From Actinoplanes italicus (GTDB taxonomy: Bacteria; Actinomycetota; Actinomycetes; Mycobacteriales; Micromonosporaceae), in NCBI RefSeq assembly GCF_003001815.1, contig NZ_PVMZ01000028.1, positions 53,795-117,794 on the forward strand: a DNA stretch of 64,000 nt, read 5' to 3'. Position numbers and translations under genes: made by a program. Shown in pieces: positions 41,881 to 49,073 of this stretch (position 1 is its first letter; each line of letters opens with the position of its first letter). The notes beneath the pieces were generated by a model. The model had not been told where the DNA came from. It ran no database searches and worked only from the letters and a program-made list of their open reading frames with translations.

Positions 41881-42235
41881 CCACGGTACGGGCGAGGGCG
41901 CCGCCGATCACGGCGGCGCCCATTCCGGCCGTGATGCTGAGCAGGGCGTACCCGCAGGCGGTCAGGATCTCCCGGCGCCGGGTCAGGGCGAGGATCTCCC
42001 AGCTGAACGTCGAGTACGTGGTGAGCGCCCCGCAGAACCCCGTGCCGAGCAGCGCGACCGTCCCGGCGGACAGCGGCAGGCCCAGCACCAGCCCGAGCAC
42101 GAACGACCCCACGATGTTGACGGCGAGCGTCCCCCACGGGAAGGCCGTGCCGAACCGGGCCTGCAGATATCGGTCGGTCAGGTAGCGCATCGGGGCGCCG
42201 GCCGCCGCGCCGAGGGCCACGAGCAGCGCGGTCAT
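41873..42235 (-). CDS. crcB: Fluoride channel CrcB/Fluc, subunit 2
   Basis: The 120-residue, four-helix protein has GAAAGAPMRYLTDRYLQ, WGTLAVNIVGSFVLG and GFCGALTTYSTFSWE, the conserved fluoride channel motifs (Asn of the NxxGS turn, Thr/Ser of TTYSTF). It exports F- passively. The start overlaps the stop of the other crcB (ATGA). Two adjacent crcB genes often form a heterodimer. Confidence 0.92.
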   Translation of the reverse strand: MTALLVALGAAAGAPMRYLTDRYLQARFGTAFPWGTLAVNIVGSFVLGLVLGLPLSAGTVALLGTGFCGALTTYSTFSWEILALTRRREILTACGYALLSITAGMGAAVIGGALARTVVS

Positions 42236-42576
42236 CGGGCCAGCAGGCTTCCCGCCGTCACGGCGACGACCGCACCGATCAGGGTGGTCGCCAGATAGAT
42301 CAGTCCCGCCTGGGAGACTTCCACGATCGCGGTCGAGAACGTGGTGTACCCGCCGAGGAATCCGGTGCCGAGCAGCAGCCGCGGCAGCCGCCGCTGCACC
42401 CGGGTGTTGAGCACCCCGATCAGGAAGCAGCCGGACACGTTGATCACCCAGGTCGACCAGGGAAAATCCCCTTGGGTGTACGGATAGACAGTGCCGATTC
42501 CATAGCGTGCCAGAGCGCCCAGCACCCCACCCGCAGCGACGGCGGCGAGGTCGGCCCGTTTCACGTCGAGATCCAT
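42232..42576 (-). CDS. crcB: Fluoride channel CrcB/Fluc, subunit 1
   Basis: The 114-residue protein has VAAGGVLGALARYGIG, WSTWVINVSGCFLIG and GFLGGYTTFSTAIVE. It pairs with the next gene. The ATG at 42576 is chosen over the longer frame, whose extra residues are not protein-like. I looked for a fluoride riboswitch in the 241 bp upstream and did not see its core. A perfect 12-bp palindrome tcaagatcttga lies at 42681-42692. Confidence 0.9.
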   Translation of the reverse strand: MDLDVKRADLAAVAAGGVLGALARYGIGTVYPYTQGDFPWSTWVINVSGCFLIGVLNTRVQRRLPRLLLGTGFLGGYTTFSTAIVEVSQAGLIYLATTLIGAVVAVTAGSLLAR

Positions 42577-42803
42577 CACCCGGAACTCTATGGTGCCGGC
42601 CGGGGAGACGTGGCGGCGTCCGCCCCGGCCGGTTTTCCAGGCGCTCCTGCTGGAGAGCGGACCTGTCCGTCCACTGTAGATCAAGATCTTGAAGACCCCG
42701 GTGCGGGGCCGCCGATCTGAATTCTGGCCGTCCACGCGGTGACGTCTTGTGCCGGATACCCCGAAGCAGCAGAAACCACCCGAATCGTCATGCCGAAGAT
42801 TGG

Positions 42804-42817
42804 TACCGTGCGGCGCG
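42804..42817 (+). promoter_or_regulatory. -10 box of leaderless gene at 42818
   Basis: TACCGT at 42804-42809 lies 8 nt before the ATG, with no ribosome binding site between. This supports a leaderless start and the choice of this ATG, which matches the start of the paralogue at 26304. Confidence 0.5.
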
Positions 42818-43645
42818 ATGCACCACGCCAACCACCACTACGGGCACTCGCACATCCTGGCCCGCTACTGCGAGATGCCGGAGCCGCTGCACCCGCCCCG
42901 CATTCACGGATACCTCCAGCACGGCTGGAACATCGGCGACGGCCTCGCACCCGGCACGCCGTACGTCGCGGGCAGCCGGCTCCTGGTCTGGTCCGAGGAG
43001 ACCCGGCGCCGCTCCTGGTCGCAGGGCCGGCGCAACGTCGTGGTGGTCGGCGCGCCGTTCGCCTATCTGGTCGAGATGACACCACCGGCCGACGAGCCCG
43101 GCGAGGGAACGATCTTCTACCCGTTCCACGGCTGGGAGGGGCAGCAGGTCCACGGCGACCACCAGCGGCTCATCGACGAGGTGAAAGCGACCGAGACCGG
43201 CCCGATCACCGCGTGCCTCTACTGGAACGAGTACCGGACGCGAGCGGTCCGCGCGCTCTACGAGCGCGCCGGCTTCCGGGTCATCTGCCACGGTTACCGC
43301 GGTTTCATGTGGCGCGACCACAACCGCGACTTCCTGGTCGGGCAGCTCGCCGAGCTGCGGCGGCACCGGCGGGTCGTCTCCAACCGGTTGTGCAGCGCCA
43401 TCTGGTACGGCCTGCTGGCCGGCCGGGAGACGGCGGTCTACGGCGACCCGATGATCCTCGACAACGCCGACATGACCTTCGGCGGCGAGCCGCGCCTGCA
43501 CCGCCAGTGGCCGGAGCTGTACGGGCACACGACCGACTACGCCACCTGTCACCGGCTGGCCCGCGTCCAGCTGGGCGCCGACGAACTGGCCGGCCCCGAC
43601 GAACTGCGAGAGCTGCTCGGCTGGCCGAAGAGAGAGCACGTCTGA
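42818..43645 (+). CDS. Unknown protein, possible glycosyltransferase (paralogue of 25495-26304)
   Basis: The 275-residue protein is clearly homologous along its length to the product of 25495-26304: MHHANHHYGHSHILARYC, YLQHGWNIGDG, LVWSEETRRR, IFYPFHGWEG, LYWNEYRT, VICHGYRGF and SNRLCSAIWYG with YGDPM. The family is unknown to me; the C-terminal motif suggests a GT-B-like sugar transferase. It lies directly before the second methyltransferase-like gene (TGATG overlap), in the same order as in the pse operon. Confidence 0.65.
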   Translation: MHHANHHYGHSHILARYCEMPEPLHPPRIHGYLQHGWNIGDGLAPGTPYVAGSRLLVWSEETRRRSWSQGRRNVVVVGAPFAYLVEMTPPADEPGEGTIFYPFHGWEGQQVHGDHQRLIDEVKATETGPITACLYWNEYRTRAVRALYERAGFRVICHGYRGFMWRDHNRDFLVGQLAELRRHRRVVSNRLCSAIWYGLLAGRETAVYGDPMILDNADMTFGGEPRLHRQWPELYGHTTDYATCHRLARVQLGADELAGPDELRELLGWPKREHV

Positions 43646-45789
43646 TGCCGAACCTGATCCGCGCCGGTGGCGAGATGTTCAACTTCCACGACCGGCCCGG
43701 CGCGGGCGGTCCGCTGCTGCGGCACCTGGTTCTGCCCCTGGCCGGTCCCGGCCGTACCGTCCTGGTCGCCGGTCCGCATCCGGACGACCTGATCACCGGG
43801 CTCGTCGACGGCGGTGCCGAGGTCACCTGGGTGCTGCGCTCACTTGCCGACGCAGAAATGGCCGCGGCGGCCCATCCGGCGGTCACCGTGGTGGCCGGGG
43901 CCTTCGACGTGGTCTCCGTGGCTTTCGGCGGGGTTGCCGGGGCTTTCGGCGTCGCGTCCGGGGCTTTCGGCGTCCCGTCCGGGGCCCTCGGCGTCGTGTC
44001 CGGGGCTTTCGGCGTCGTGTCCGGGGCCTTCGGCGAGATCAATATCGCTTCCGGGTACGACCTGGTGGTCGCCATGGACGGCCTCGGCCGCCTGAACTCC
44101 GCAGAAGGTGGCCTGCTCCCGGCCGATGAACTGCTCGACCGTCTGACCGGCGCGGTGCGGTCCGGTGGCGCCATGATCCTGATGCACGACAACCAGCTCG
44201 GTTTCCACCACACCGTCCGTCTCGACCCGGGCCACCGGTTCCGCGACGACGCCGCCTGGTCCTCGTGTGAGGGCCCGGCCTCCCGCGGCCAGCTGACCGA
44301 CCGGTTGACCCGTGCGGGTCTGGTGGTGGACGTGGCGTACGCGGCGTTCCCGGAGCCGTCTGCCCCGGCCGTACTCATCGGGGGCGAAGTCCTTGGAGAC
44401 GTCTCGTCGCCGCTGCGACCGTGGCTCAAGACCGTGCTCGCGCAGGCCTGCACCACGGCATACCGCGGGCGGCCGGTCCTCAGCGACCCGCGCCGGTTGA
44501 TCCACCGGGCGCTGCTGGCCGGAGCCGAGGACACCATCGCCGGCGGCTGGCTGGTCGTCGCACACGCGCCCGGGCAGCCCGGCCCGGCCCGCGAATGGCC
44601 CGACGTGCTCGTCGACGACGTCGCGGGCGTCTACACACTCGCCGAGGACGGCCCCCGGGCGGCGCTGCTACCACGCAAGTCTCCACCGAACCCCGACGGC
44701 CAGCCGGTCCCGGACAGTCTGCCGGTCACCCACCACCTGCCGGACGCCGACCGTCTGCCGGGTGCGGACGGCCTGCCGGACGACGACGGCCTGCCGGGTG
44801 GTGACGGGGTGCTGGACGGCGACGGTGTGCCGGGTGGTGATGCTGTGCCGGGCGGTGAGGGCCTACCGCGTGGTGACGGGATGCTGGACGGCGACGGTGT
44901 GCCGGGTGGTGATGCTGTGCCGGGCGGTGACGGCCTACCGCGTGGTGACGGGATGCTGGACGGCGACGGTGTGCCGGGTGGTGATGCTGTGCCGGGTAGT
45001 GATGCTGTGCCGGGTGATGGTGGGATGCCGGGTGCTGACGGGTTGCGGCGGGCTGCGGTGCTGCGGCCCACCCACGGCCGGCAACTGGAGGAACTGCTTC
45101 TGGAGTTGTGTGCTACCGCGGACGTGCGTGCCCTGCGGCACGAACTCGCCCGCTACGAGTCGTGGCTGACCGCCCAGGCCACCGATGGCGTGGTCGACGG
45201 ACCTGCCGCGCTGGCCGATCTGTCCGGCATCGGTGTCACGGCGGACGGTCCGGCGTTGCTCGTGGCCCGCTGGGAGAAGGCTGTTCCCGTGCGGATCGCG
45301 CTGGTTCGGGCGCTGTGGCAGTTCGCGGTCCGGTTGATCACCTGGGGCCGCCCGCACCCGTGGCCGATCACCGTGAGCGCCGCCGATCTGGCCGCGATCC
45401 TGGTCGCCATGGCCGGCCCCGGTCTCACCGACGAGGAGTTGAAGGCCGCCATCGAACTGCAGGTGACGATCGACGCTGCCGAGTTCGGGCTGGGGAAGTC
45501 CGAGCAGCGGGCGCTGCGCCTCACGCTGTCGGCGGTACGGCCGGGCACCCCGCCGGTCGACGTGGCCGGGTACCACGAACTCACCGAGGCACTGTGGCGT
45601 CAGCGGTACGAGGCGAGCCACCTGCTCGCGATGATGGAGTGGACCGATGACGTGATCCGGATGCGTGACGACCAGCTCAGCCGGATGGACTGGGAGCTGC
45701 AGTTCTACCGAAGCCGGCTGTCCGGCCGCGCGCTCATGGCGGCCAAGCGAGCACTCCGGACCCTACGCACGAAGTCCCGCCGCGGCTAG
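43645..45789 (+). CDS. Methyltransferase-like protein with repeat expansions and coiled coil (paralogue of 23930-25498)
   Basis: The 714-residue protein shares its start (LIRAGGEMFNFHD, GGPLLRHL), the Rossmann-like segments TVLVAGPHPDDLITGLVDGG and YDLVVAMDGLGRLNSAEGG, SGGAMILMHDNQLGFHHTVR, and a C-terminal coiled coil with basic tail with the pse-operon gene. It is 190 residues longer. The extra length is two repeat blocks: GAFGVxS heptads at about residues 92-131, placed just before YDLVVAMDG inside the Rossmann domain, and 24-residue units of acidic hexads at about 389-460. Function is unknown, probably linked to the glycan. Confidence 0.72.
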   Translation: MPNLIRAGGEMFNFHDRPGAGGPLLRHLVLPLAGPGRTVLVAGPHPDDLITGLVDGGAEVTWVLRSLADAEMAAAAHPAVTVVAGAFDVVSVAFGGVAGAFGVASGAFGVPSGALGVVSGAFGVVSGAFGEINIASGYDLVVAMDGLGRLNSAEGGLLPADELLDRLTGAVRSGGAMILMHDNQLGFHHTVRLDPGHRFRDDAAWSSCEGPASRGQLTDRLTRAGLVVDVAYAAFPEPSAPAVLIGGEVLGDVSSPLRPWLKTVLAQACTTAYRGRPVLSDPRRLIHRALLAGAEDTIAGGWLVVAHAPGQPGPAREWPDVLVDDVAGVYTLAEDGPRAALLPRKSPPNPDGQPVPDSLPVTHHLPDADRLPGADGLPDDDGLPGGDGVLDGDGVPGGDAVPGGEGLPRGDGMLDGDGVPGGDAVPGGDGLPRGDGMLDGDGVPGGDAVPGSDAVPGDGGMPGADGLRRAAVLRPTHGRQLEELLLELCATADVRALRHELARYESWLTAQATDGVVDGPAALADLSGIGVTADGPALLVARWEKAVPVRIALVRALWQFAVRLITWGRPHPWPITVSAADLAAILVAMAGPGLTDEELKAAIELQVTIDAAEFGLGKSEQRALRLTLSAVRPGTPPVDVAGYHELTEALWRQRYEASHLLAMMEWTDDVIRMRDDQLSRMDWELQFYRSRLSGRALMAAKRALRTLRTKSRRG
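43918..44037. repeat. 21-bp in-frame coding repeats (GAFGVxS)
   Basis: Units of gtgtccggggctttcggcgtc (21 bp, seven codons) repeat about five times with variants. They insert an Ala/Gly/Phe/Val segment into the predicted Rossmann domain. The paralogue has a short ordinary loop at this point. Confidence 0.85.
44809..45024. repeat. 72-bp in-frame coding repeats, three units
   Basis: Units at 44809-44880, 44881-44952 and 44953-45024 each encode 24 residues starting (V/M)LDGDGVPGGDAVPG and are made of four 6-residue blocks. Flanking hexads extend the tract to about 44700-45055. It sits where the paralogue carries its palindromic insertion. Confidence 0.88.
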
Positions 45790-45819
45790 CACCTGCATCC
45801 CGCACCCGCACCCGCGTCT

Positions 45820-45923
45820 CGCGCCCGTATCCGCGTCTCGCGCCCGCATCCCGCATCTCTCGCGCCCGTATCCGCGTCTCGCGCCCGCATCCCGCATCTC
45901 TCGCGCCCGTATCCGCGTCTCGC
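45820..45923. repeat. 41-bp tandem repeat, about 2.5 units
   Basis: The unit begins cgcgcccgtatccgcgtctc and starts at 45820, 45861 and 45902, perfectly repeated in the first two. It lies between the methyltransferase-like gene and palindrome array B. The stretch 45790-46492 has no gene I can support. Confidence 0.8.
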
Positions 45924-45944
45924 CCCCCGCACCCCAAGCCCGCC

Positions 45945-46461
45945 GATCTTGTGAGCTTGCGCCCGCGCAGCGACCGCAACCGCACAAGATCGGCGGCGCT
46001 GTGCCCAGGCCGCCCCCCGGGCCACGCCCAGGCCGGTCGATCTTGTGCGGTTGCTACCGCCACGGCTGCTCGCCACGGCCGCCGCAATTTCACAAGATCT
46101 GCGGCGCTGATCCCGGACCGCGCCCAGGCCGGTCGATCTTGTGCGGTTGCGCCCTCGCAGCCGCCGCAAACCCACAAGATCTGCCCCGCAGCTCCGAGGC
46201 TGCTCGCAAGCCCGCCGATCTTGTTAGCCCGCGCCCTCGCAGCGACCGCAAGCTCACAAGATCTGTGAGGGTTGCACCCAAAGCCGCTCCCAGACCGCCC
46301 CGGACCGCGCCGGGGCCGATCGTTCGTGTGTGGTTGCGCCCGCGCAGCGACCGCAATTTCACAAGATCGGCGGTGCTGTGCCCGGCCGCGCCTGGCGCCG
46401 CGCCTGGGCGGGTCGTTCTTGTGTGGTTGCGTCATTACGGCCGCCGTAAGTTCACAAGATT
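45945..46461. repeat. Six palindromic repeats (gatcttgtg...cacaagatc), array B
   Basis: Copies lie at 45945-45991, 46039-46099, 46135-46181, 46217-46263, 46318-46368 and 46413-46461. Each opens with gatcttgtgNgNttgcg or a variant, has a GC-rich loop and closes with cgcaaNNNcacaagatc. This is the same family as array A at 4197-4619. The array separates the convergent methyltransferase-like and pseI genes and could end transcription from both sides. Confidence 0.88.
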
Positions 46462-46492
46462 GGCGGCAGCCTGCGAGCGGCGCGTGAGGTTG

Positions 46493-47509
46493 TCAGATGA
46501 GGTCCCAGGTCAGAGGGGTGCCCTTGGCGGCGTCGACGGTGAAGGTGCGGCCCAGCACGGTGCCGATCTGGTCCGGCTCGAGACCGCCCGTCGGCCGGAT
46601 GGAACGAACGTTCTGTTCAGTGACTACGTCGCCGGCCCGCACGTCGGTGACCACGTAGAGCGACCTCCGGAAGCGCAGACTCTCCTTCTCCGCCCGGGTC
46701 GGCCCGATCGCCGTGGTACCGAGCGCCTGCCACGCCCGCTCGGACTCGGTCACGAGCAGCCGCAGTTCGTCCTGGTCCAGCGAGAACGCCGAGTCCACAC
46801 CGCCGTCGGCGCGGTCCAGTGTGAAGTGTTTCTCGATCAGGACGGCGCCGTACGCCACCGCGGCGATCGGCACGCCGATGCCCATCGTGTGGTCGCTCAG
46901 CCCGATCGGCAGGTTCAGCGCCTCGGCCAGCACCGGGATGCGGCGCAGGTTCGTCTCCTCGGGCGGGGCTGGATAGGAGGCGGTGCAGCTCAGTACGGTG
47001 ATGTCCGTGGCACCGGCGCCCTCGGCGGCCTCGACCGCCGCGGTGATCTCGCGGAGTGTGGCCATGCCGGTGGAGATGATGATCGGCTTGCCGGTCGAGG
47101 CGGCGAGCCGGATGAGCGGAAGGTCGGTGATCTCCGAGGACGCGATCTTGTACATCGGCGCGTCCAGCTTCTCCAGCAGCTCGATCGCGGTCCGGTCGAA
47201 CGGGCTGGAGAACGGCGTGATGCCCTGCTCCCGGGCGCGTTCGAAGATCGGGCCGTGCCAGTCCCACGGGGTGTGCGCCCGCTCGAACAGCTGGTAGAGG
47301 TAGTCGCCGCCCCACAGGTCGTGGCCCGCCGAGATCTGGAACCTGGGGTGCTTGACGTCCACGGTCATGGTGTCCGCGGTGTACGTCTGGATCTTGATGG
47401 CGTCGGCGCCGGCTTCGGCCGCGGCGTCCACCAGGGCCAGCGCCCGGTCCAGCGAACCGTTGTGGTTGCCCGACATCTCGGCCACGATGTACGGCTTCGT
47501 GCTGCTCAT
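46493..47509 (-). CDS. pseI: Pseudaminic acid synthase (NeuB family), PseI
   Basis: The 338-residue protein has the NeuB TIM barrel: YIVAEMSGNHNGSLDRAL, ADAIKIQTYTADTMT, ITPFSSPFDRTAIELLE, APMYKIASSEITDLPLI, SCTASYPAPPEETNL and GLSDHTMGIGVPIAAVA. A C-terminal SAF/antifreeze-like domain follows (from about residue 280). It condenses 2,4-diacetamido-2,4,6-trideoxy-altrose with phosphoenolpyruvate. The SGNHN and YTADTMT forms favour PseI over sialic acid or legionaminic acid synthases. The start overlaps the pseH stop by 4 bases. Confidence 0.9.
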   Translation of the reverse strand: MSSTKPYIVAEMSGNHNGSLDRALALVDAAAEAGADAIKIQTYTADTMTVDVKHPRFQISAGHDLWGGDYLYQLFERAHTPWDWHGPIFERAREQGITPFSSPFDRTAIELLEKLDAPMYKIASSEITDLPLIRLAASTGKPIIISTGMATLREITAAVEAAEGAGATDITVLSCTASYPAPPEETNLRRIPVLAEALNLPIGLSDHTMGIGVPIAAVAYGAVLIEKHFTLDRADGGVDSAFSLDQDELRLLVTESERAWQALGTTAIGPTRAEKESLRFRRSLYVVTDVRAGDVVTEQNVRSIRPTGGLEPDQIGTVLGRTFTVDAAKGTPLTWDLI

Positions 47510-47964
47510 CTGTTTCTCTCCGTCCACACGACGGTCTTCGGCACGCCGTCGACCAGCCGTTCGTATCTGCGTGTCTCGCGGAACCCGAATCGCCGGTGCA
47601 GGGCGAGGACCTGCGTGTTGTCGGCGAGCGTCTCGCCGCCGAGGGTGTCGAGGCCGAGCGTGCCGAACGCGTACTCGACCGCCTCGGACTCCAGCCGCAT
47701 CCACGCGGGCAGGAGGCGTGGGCCCAGTCCGTCCACGTCGAGGTAGAACGACCAGGTCGAACCGTTGAAGATCACCACCCCGGCAGGGACGCCGTCCGCC
47801 TCGTAGATCAGGACGTCGCCGCTGCGCCGCGCCCACCAGGCGGCGTGTTCGTCGGGTCGGATCTCGTGCGTGGTCAGGCTGACGGCACGTACCGACGGGT
47901 GGTTGCGCCAGGGGAGGACCAGGTCACGATCGGAGTCACGGGCGGGTCGAAGCACGCCCGTCAA
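47506..47964 (-). CDS. pseH: GNAT N-acetyltransferase (PseH-like)
   Basis: The 152-residue GNAT protein begins LRPARDSDRDLVLPWRNHP, with the R-N-H-P segment seen in PseH. It has FYLDVDGLGPRLLPAWM and the C-terminal LADNTQVLALHRRFGFRE, the usual acetyl-CoA pyrophosphate region of amino-sugar acetyltransferases. It would acetylate the 4-amino group formed by PseC. The TTG start overlaps the stop of the upstream GT2 gene (TTGA). It is separated from pseBC by 20 kb but coupled to pseI. Confidence 0.85.
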   Translation of the reverse strand: MTGVLRPARDSDRDLVLPWRNHPSVRAVSLTTHEIRPDEHAAWWARRSGDVLIYEADGVPAGVVIFNGSTWSFYLDVDGLGPRLLPAWMRLESEAVEYAFGTLGLDTLGGETLADNTQVLALHRRFGFRETRRYERLVDGVPKTVVWTERNR

Positions 47965-49022
47965 CGTATGGACGTGGTCTTGACCCGCTGTGGCGGCGAC
48001 GGGATGTCCCGGGAAACCGCAGGTGTCCGTTGGGTGGACCGGCGTCGTATCCCGGCCACCCGGTATCCCGCGCGCAGGGCCGCATACATGCTGTAGCTGT
48101 TTGCCGCCACGAGCCGGTGCTTGAGTCCGGGCGTTCCGGCCGGCGGCAGGTAACCGGCCGGGCGGTGCCGCCGGTACAGCGCCGCGATCTCACGGAAGAA
48201 CGCGCGGCGCCGACGCGGGTGCACCCGGCTCTCGTTGCCGGCGACCACCAGGAGGTGGCTGATCATCAGAGTGAAGATGCGTACGCGCAGCGCGGGCTCG
48301 CCACCGGCGGCGTCCAGCCAGGTGTAGAAGCGGTCCCACTGCTCGAAGGCCTCGAAATGGCGGTCGCTGCGGGTCGCGGTGATCGCACCGAACCGGCCGA
48401 CGCGGTAGTGGTAGCAGACCCGGTCGAGCACGTCGAGCCGCTCGGCGGCGATCAGCACCGGATTGCTGAACGGGACGTCCTCGTACCAGCCCGCCGGGAA
48501 GCGCAGGTCGTGCTTGGCCAGGAAGTCCCGCCGCATGACCCGGTTCCACGCGGTGTGCTGGACGCCGATCAGACGATCCAGGTCGGGGGTGCCGGTCAGC
48601 AGCACCGAGCTCGGGTCGGTCTGCAGGCGGCCGCTCTCGTGCACCCGCAGGTGGTCGATCAGCAGCACGTCGGGCTCGGTCTCCCGCAGGCGTTCCAGCA
48701 CCGCGCGGACCGAGCCGGACGGCAGCCAGTCGTCGCTGTCGACGAACCAGACGTACTTGCCGCGGGCCTCGGCCAGGCCGGCGTTGCGGGCCAGGCCGAG
48801 TCCGACGTTGTCGCTGAGGTGGAGAACACGCAGGTCCCCGTGACGAGCGGCGTAGGAGTCCAGCATCGTGCCGCACCCGTCCGGGGACGCGTCATCGACG
48901 GCGATGACCTCCACCGAGGCGTTCTCGTCGGGGCTCAGCCCGGCGCGGATCGACTCGAGACACTGGTAGAGGTAGCCCTCGACCGCGTAGACCGGCACTA
49001 CGACGGTCAGCAGAACATCCAT
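47961..49022 (-). CDS. Family 2 glycosyltransferase
   Basis: The 353-residue protein has a GT-A domain with TVVVPVYAVEGYLYQCLESI, VIAVDDASPDG, the metal-binding WFVDSDDWLPSG and WYEDVPFSNPVLI. The C-terminal region is helical and basic, as in teichoic-acid and capsule GT2 enzymes. No membrane segment is seen. The ATG at 49022 and GTG at 49031 are both possible. First gene of the GT2-pseH-pseI operon; it may transfer a sugar in the same glycan. Confidence 0.85.
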   Translation of the reverse strand: MDVLLTVVVPVYAVEGYLYQCLESIRAGLSPDENASVEVIAVDDASPDGCGTMLDSYAARHGDLRVLHLSDNVGLGLARNAGLAEARGKYVWFVDSDDWLPSGSVRAVLERLRETEPDVLLIDHLRVHESGRLQTDPSSVLLTGTPDLDRLIGVQHTAWNRVMRRDFLAKHDLRFPAGWYEDVPFSNPVLIAAERLDVLDRVCYHYRVGRFGAITATRSDRHFEAFEQWDRFYTWLDAAGGEPALRVRIFTLMISHLLVVAGNESRVHPRRRRAFFREIAALYRRHRPAGYLPPAGTPGLKHRLVAANSYSMYAALRAGYRVAGIRRRSTQRTPAVSRDIPSPPQRVKTTSIR

Positions 49023-49073
49023 GCCGACCACCGTCAGCCCCGTACGTGAAGTCGAGGGGAACCACAGTTGTCG

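Noticed and set aside
42577..42817. Fluoride riboswitch upstream of crcB
   Set aside because: The conserved core of the crcB motif is not recognisable on either strand of this gap.
45665..47746. 693-codon plus-strand frame over array B and pseI
   Set aside because: It is the antisense of pseI and pseH plus repeat sequence; both minus-strand genes have clear family motifs.
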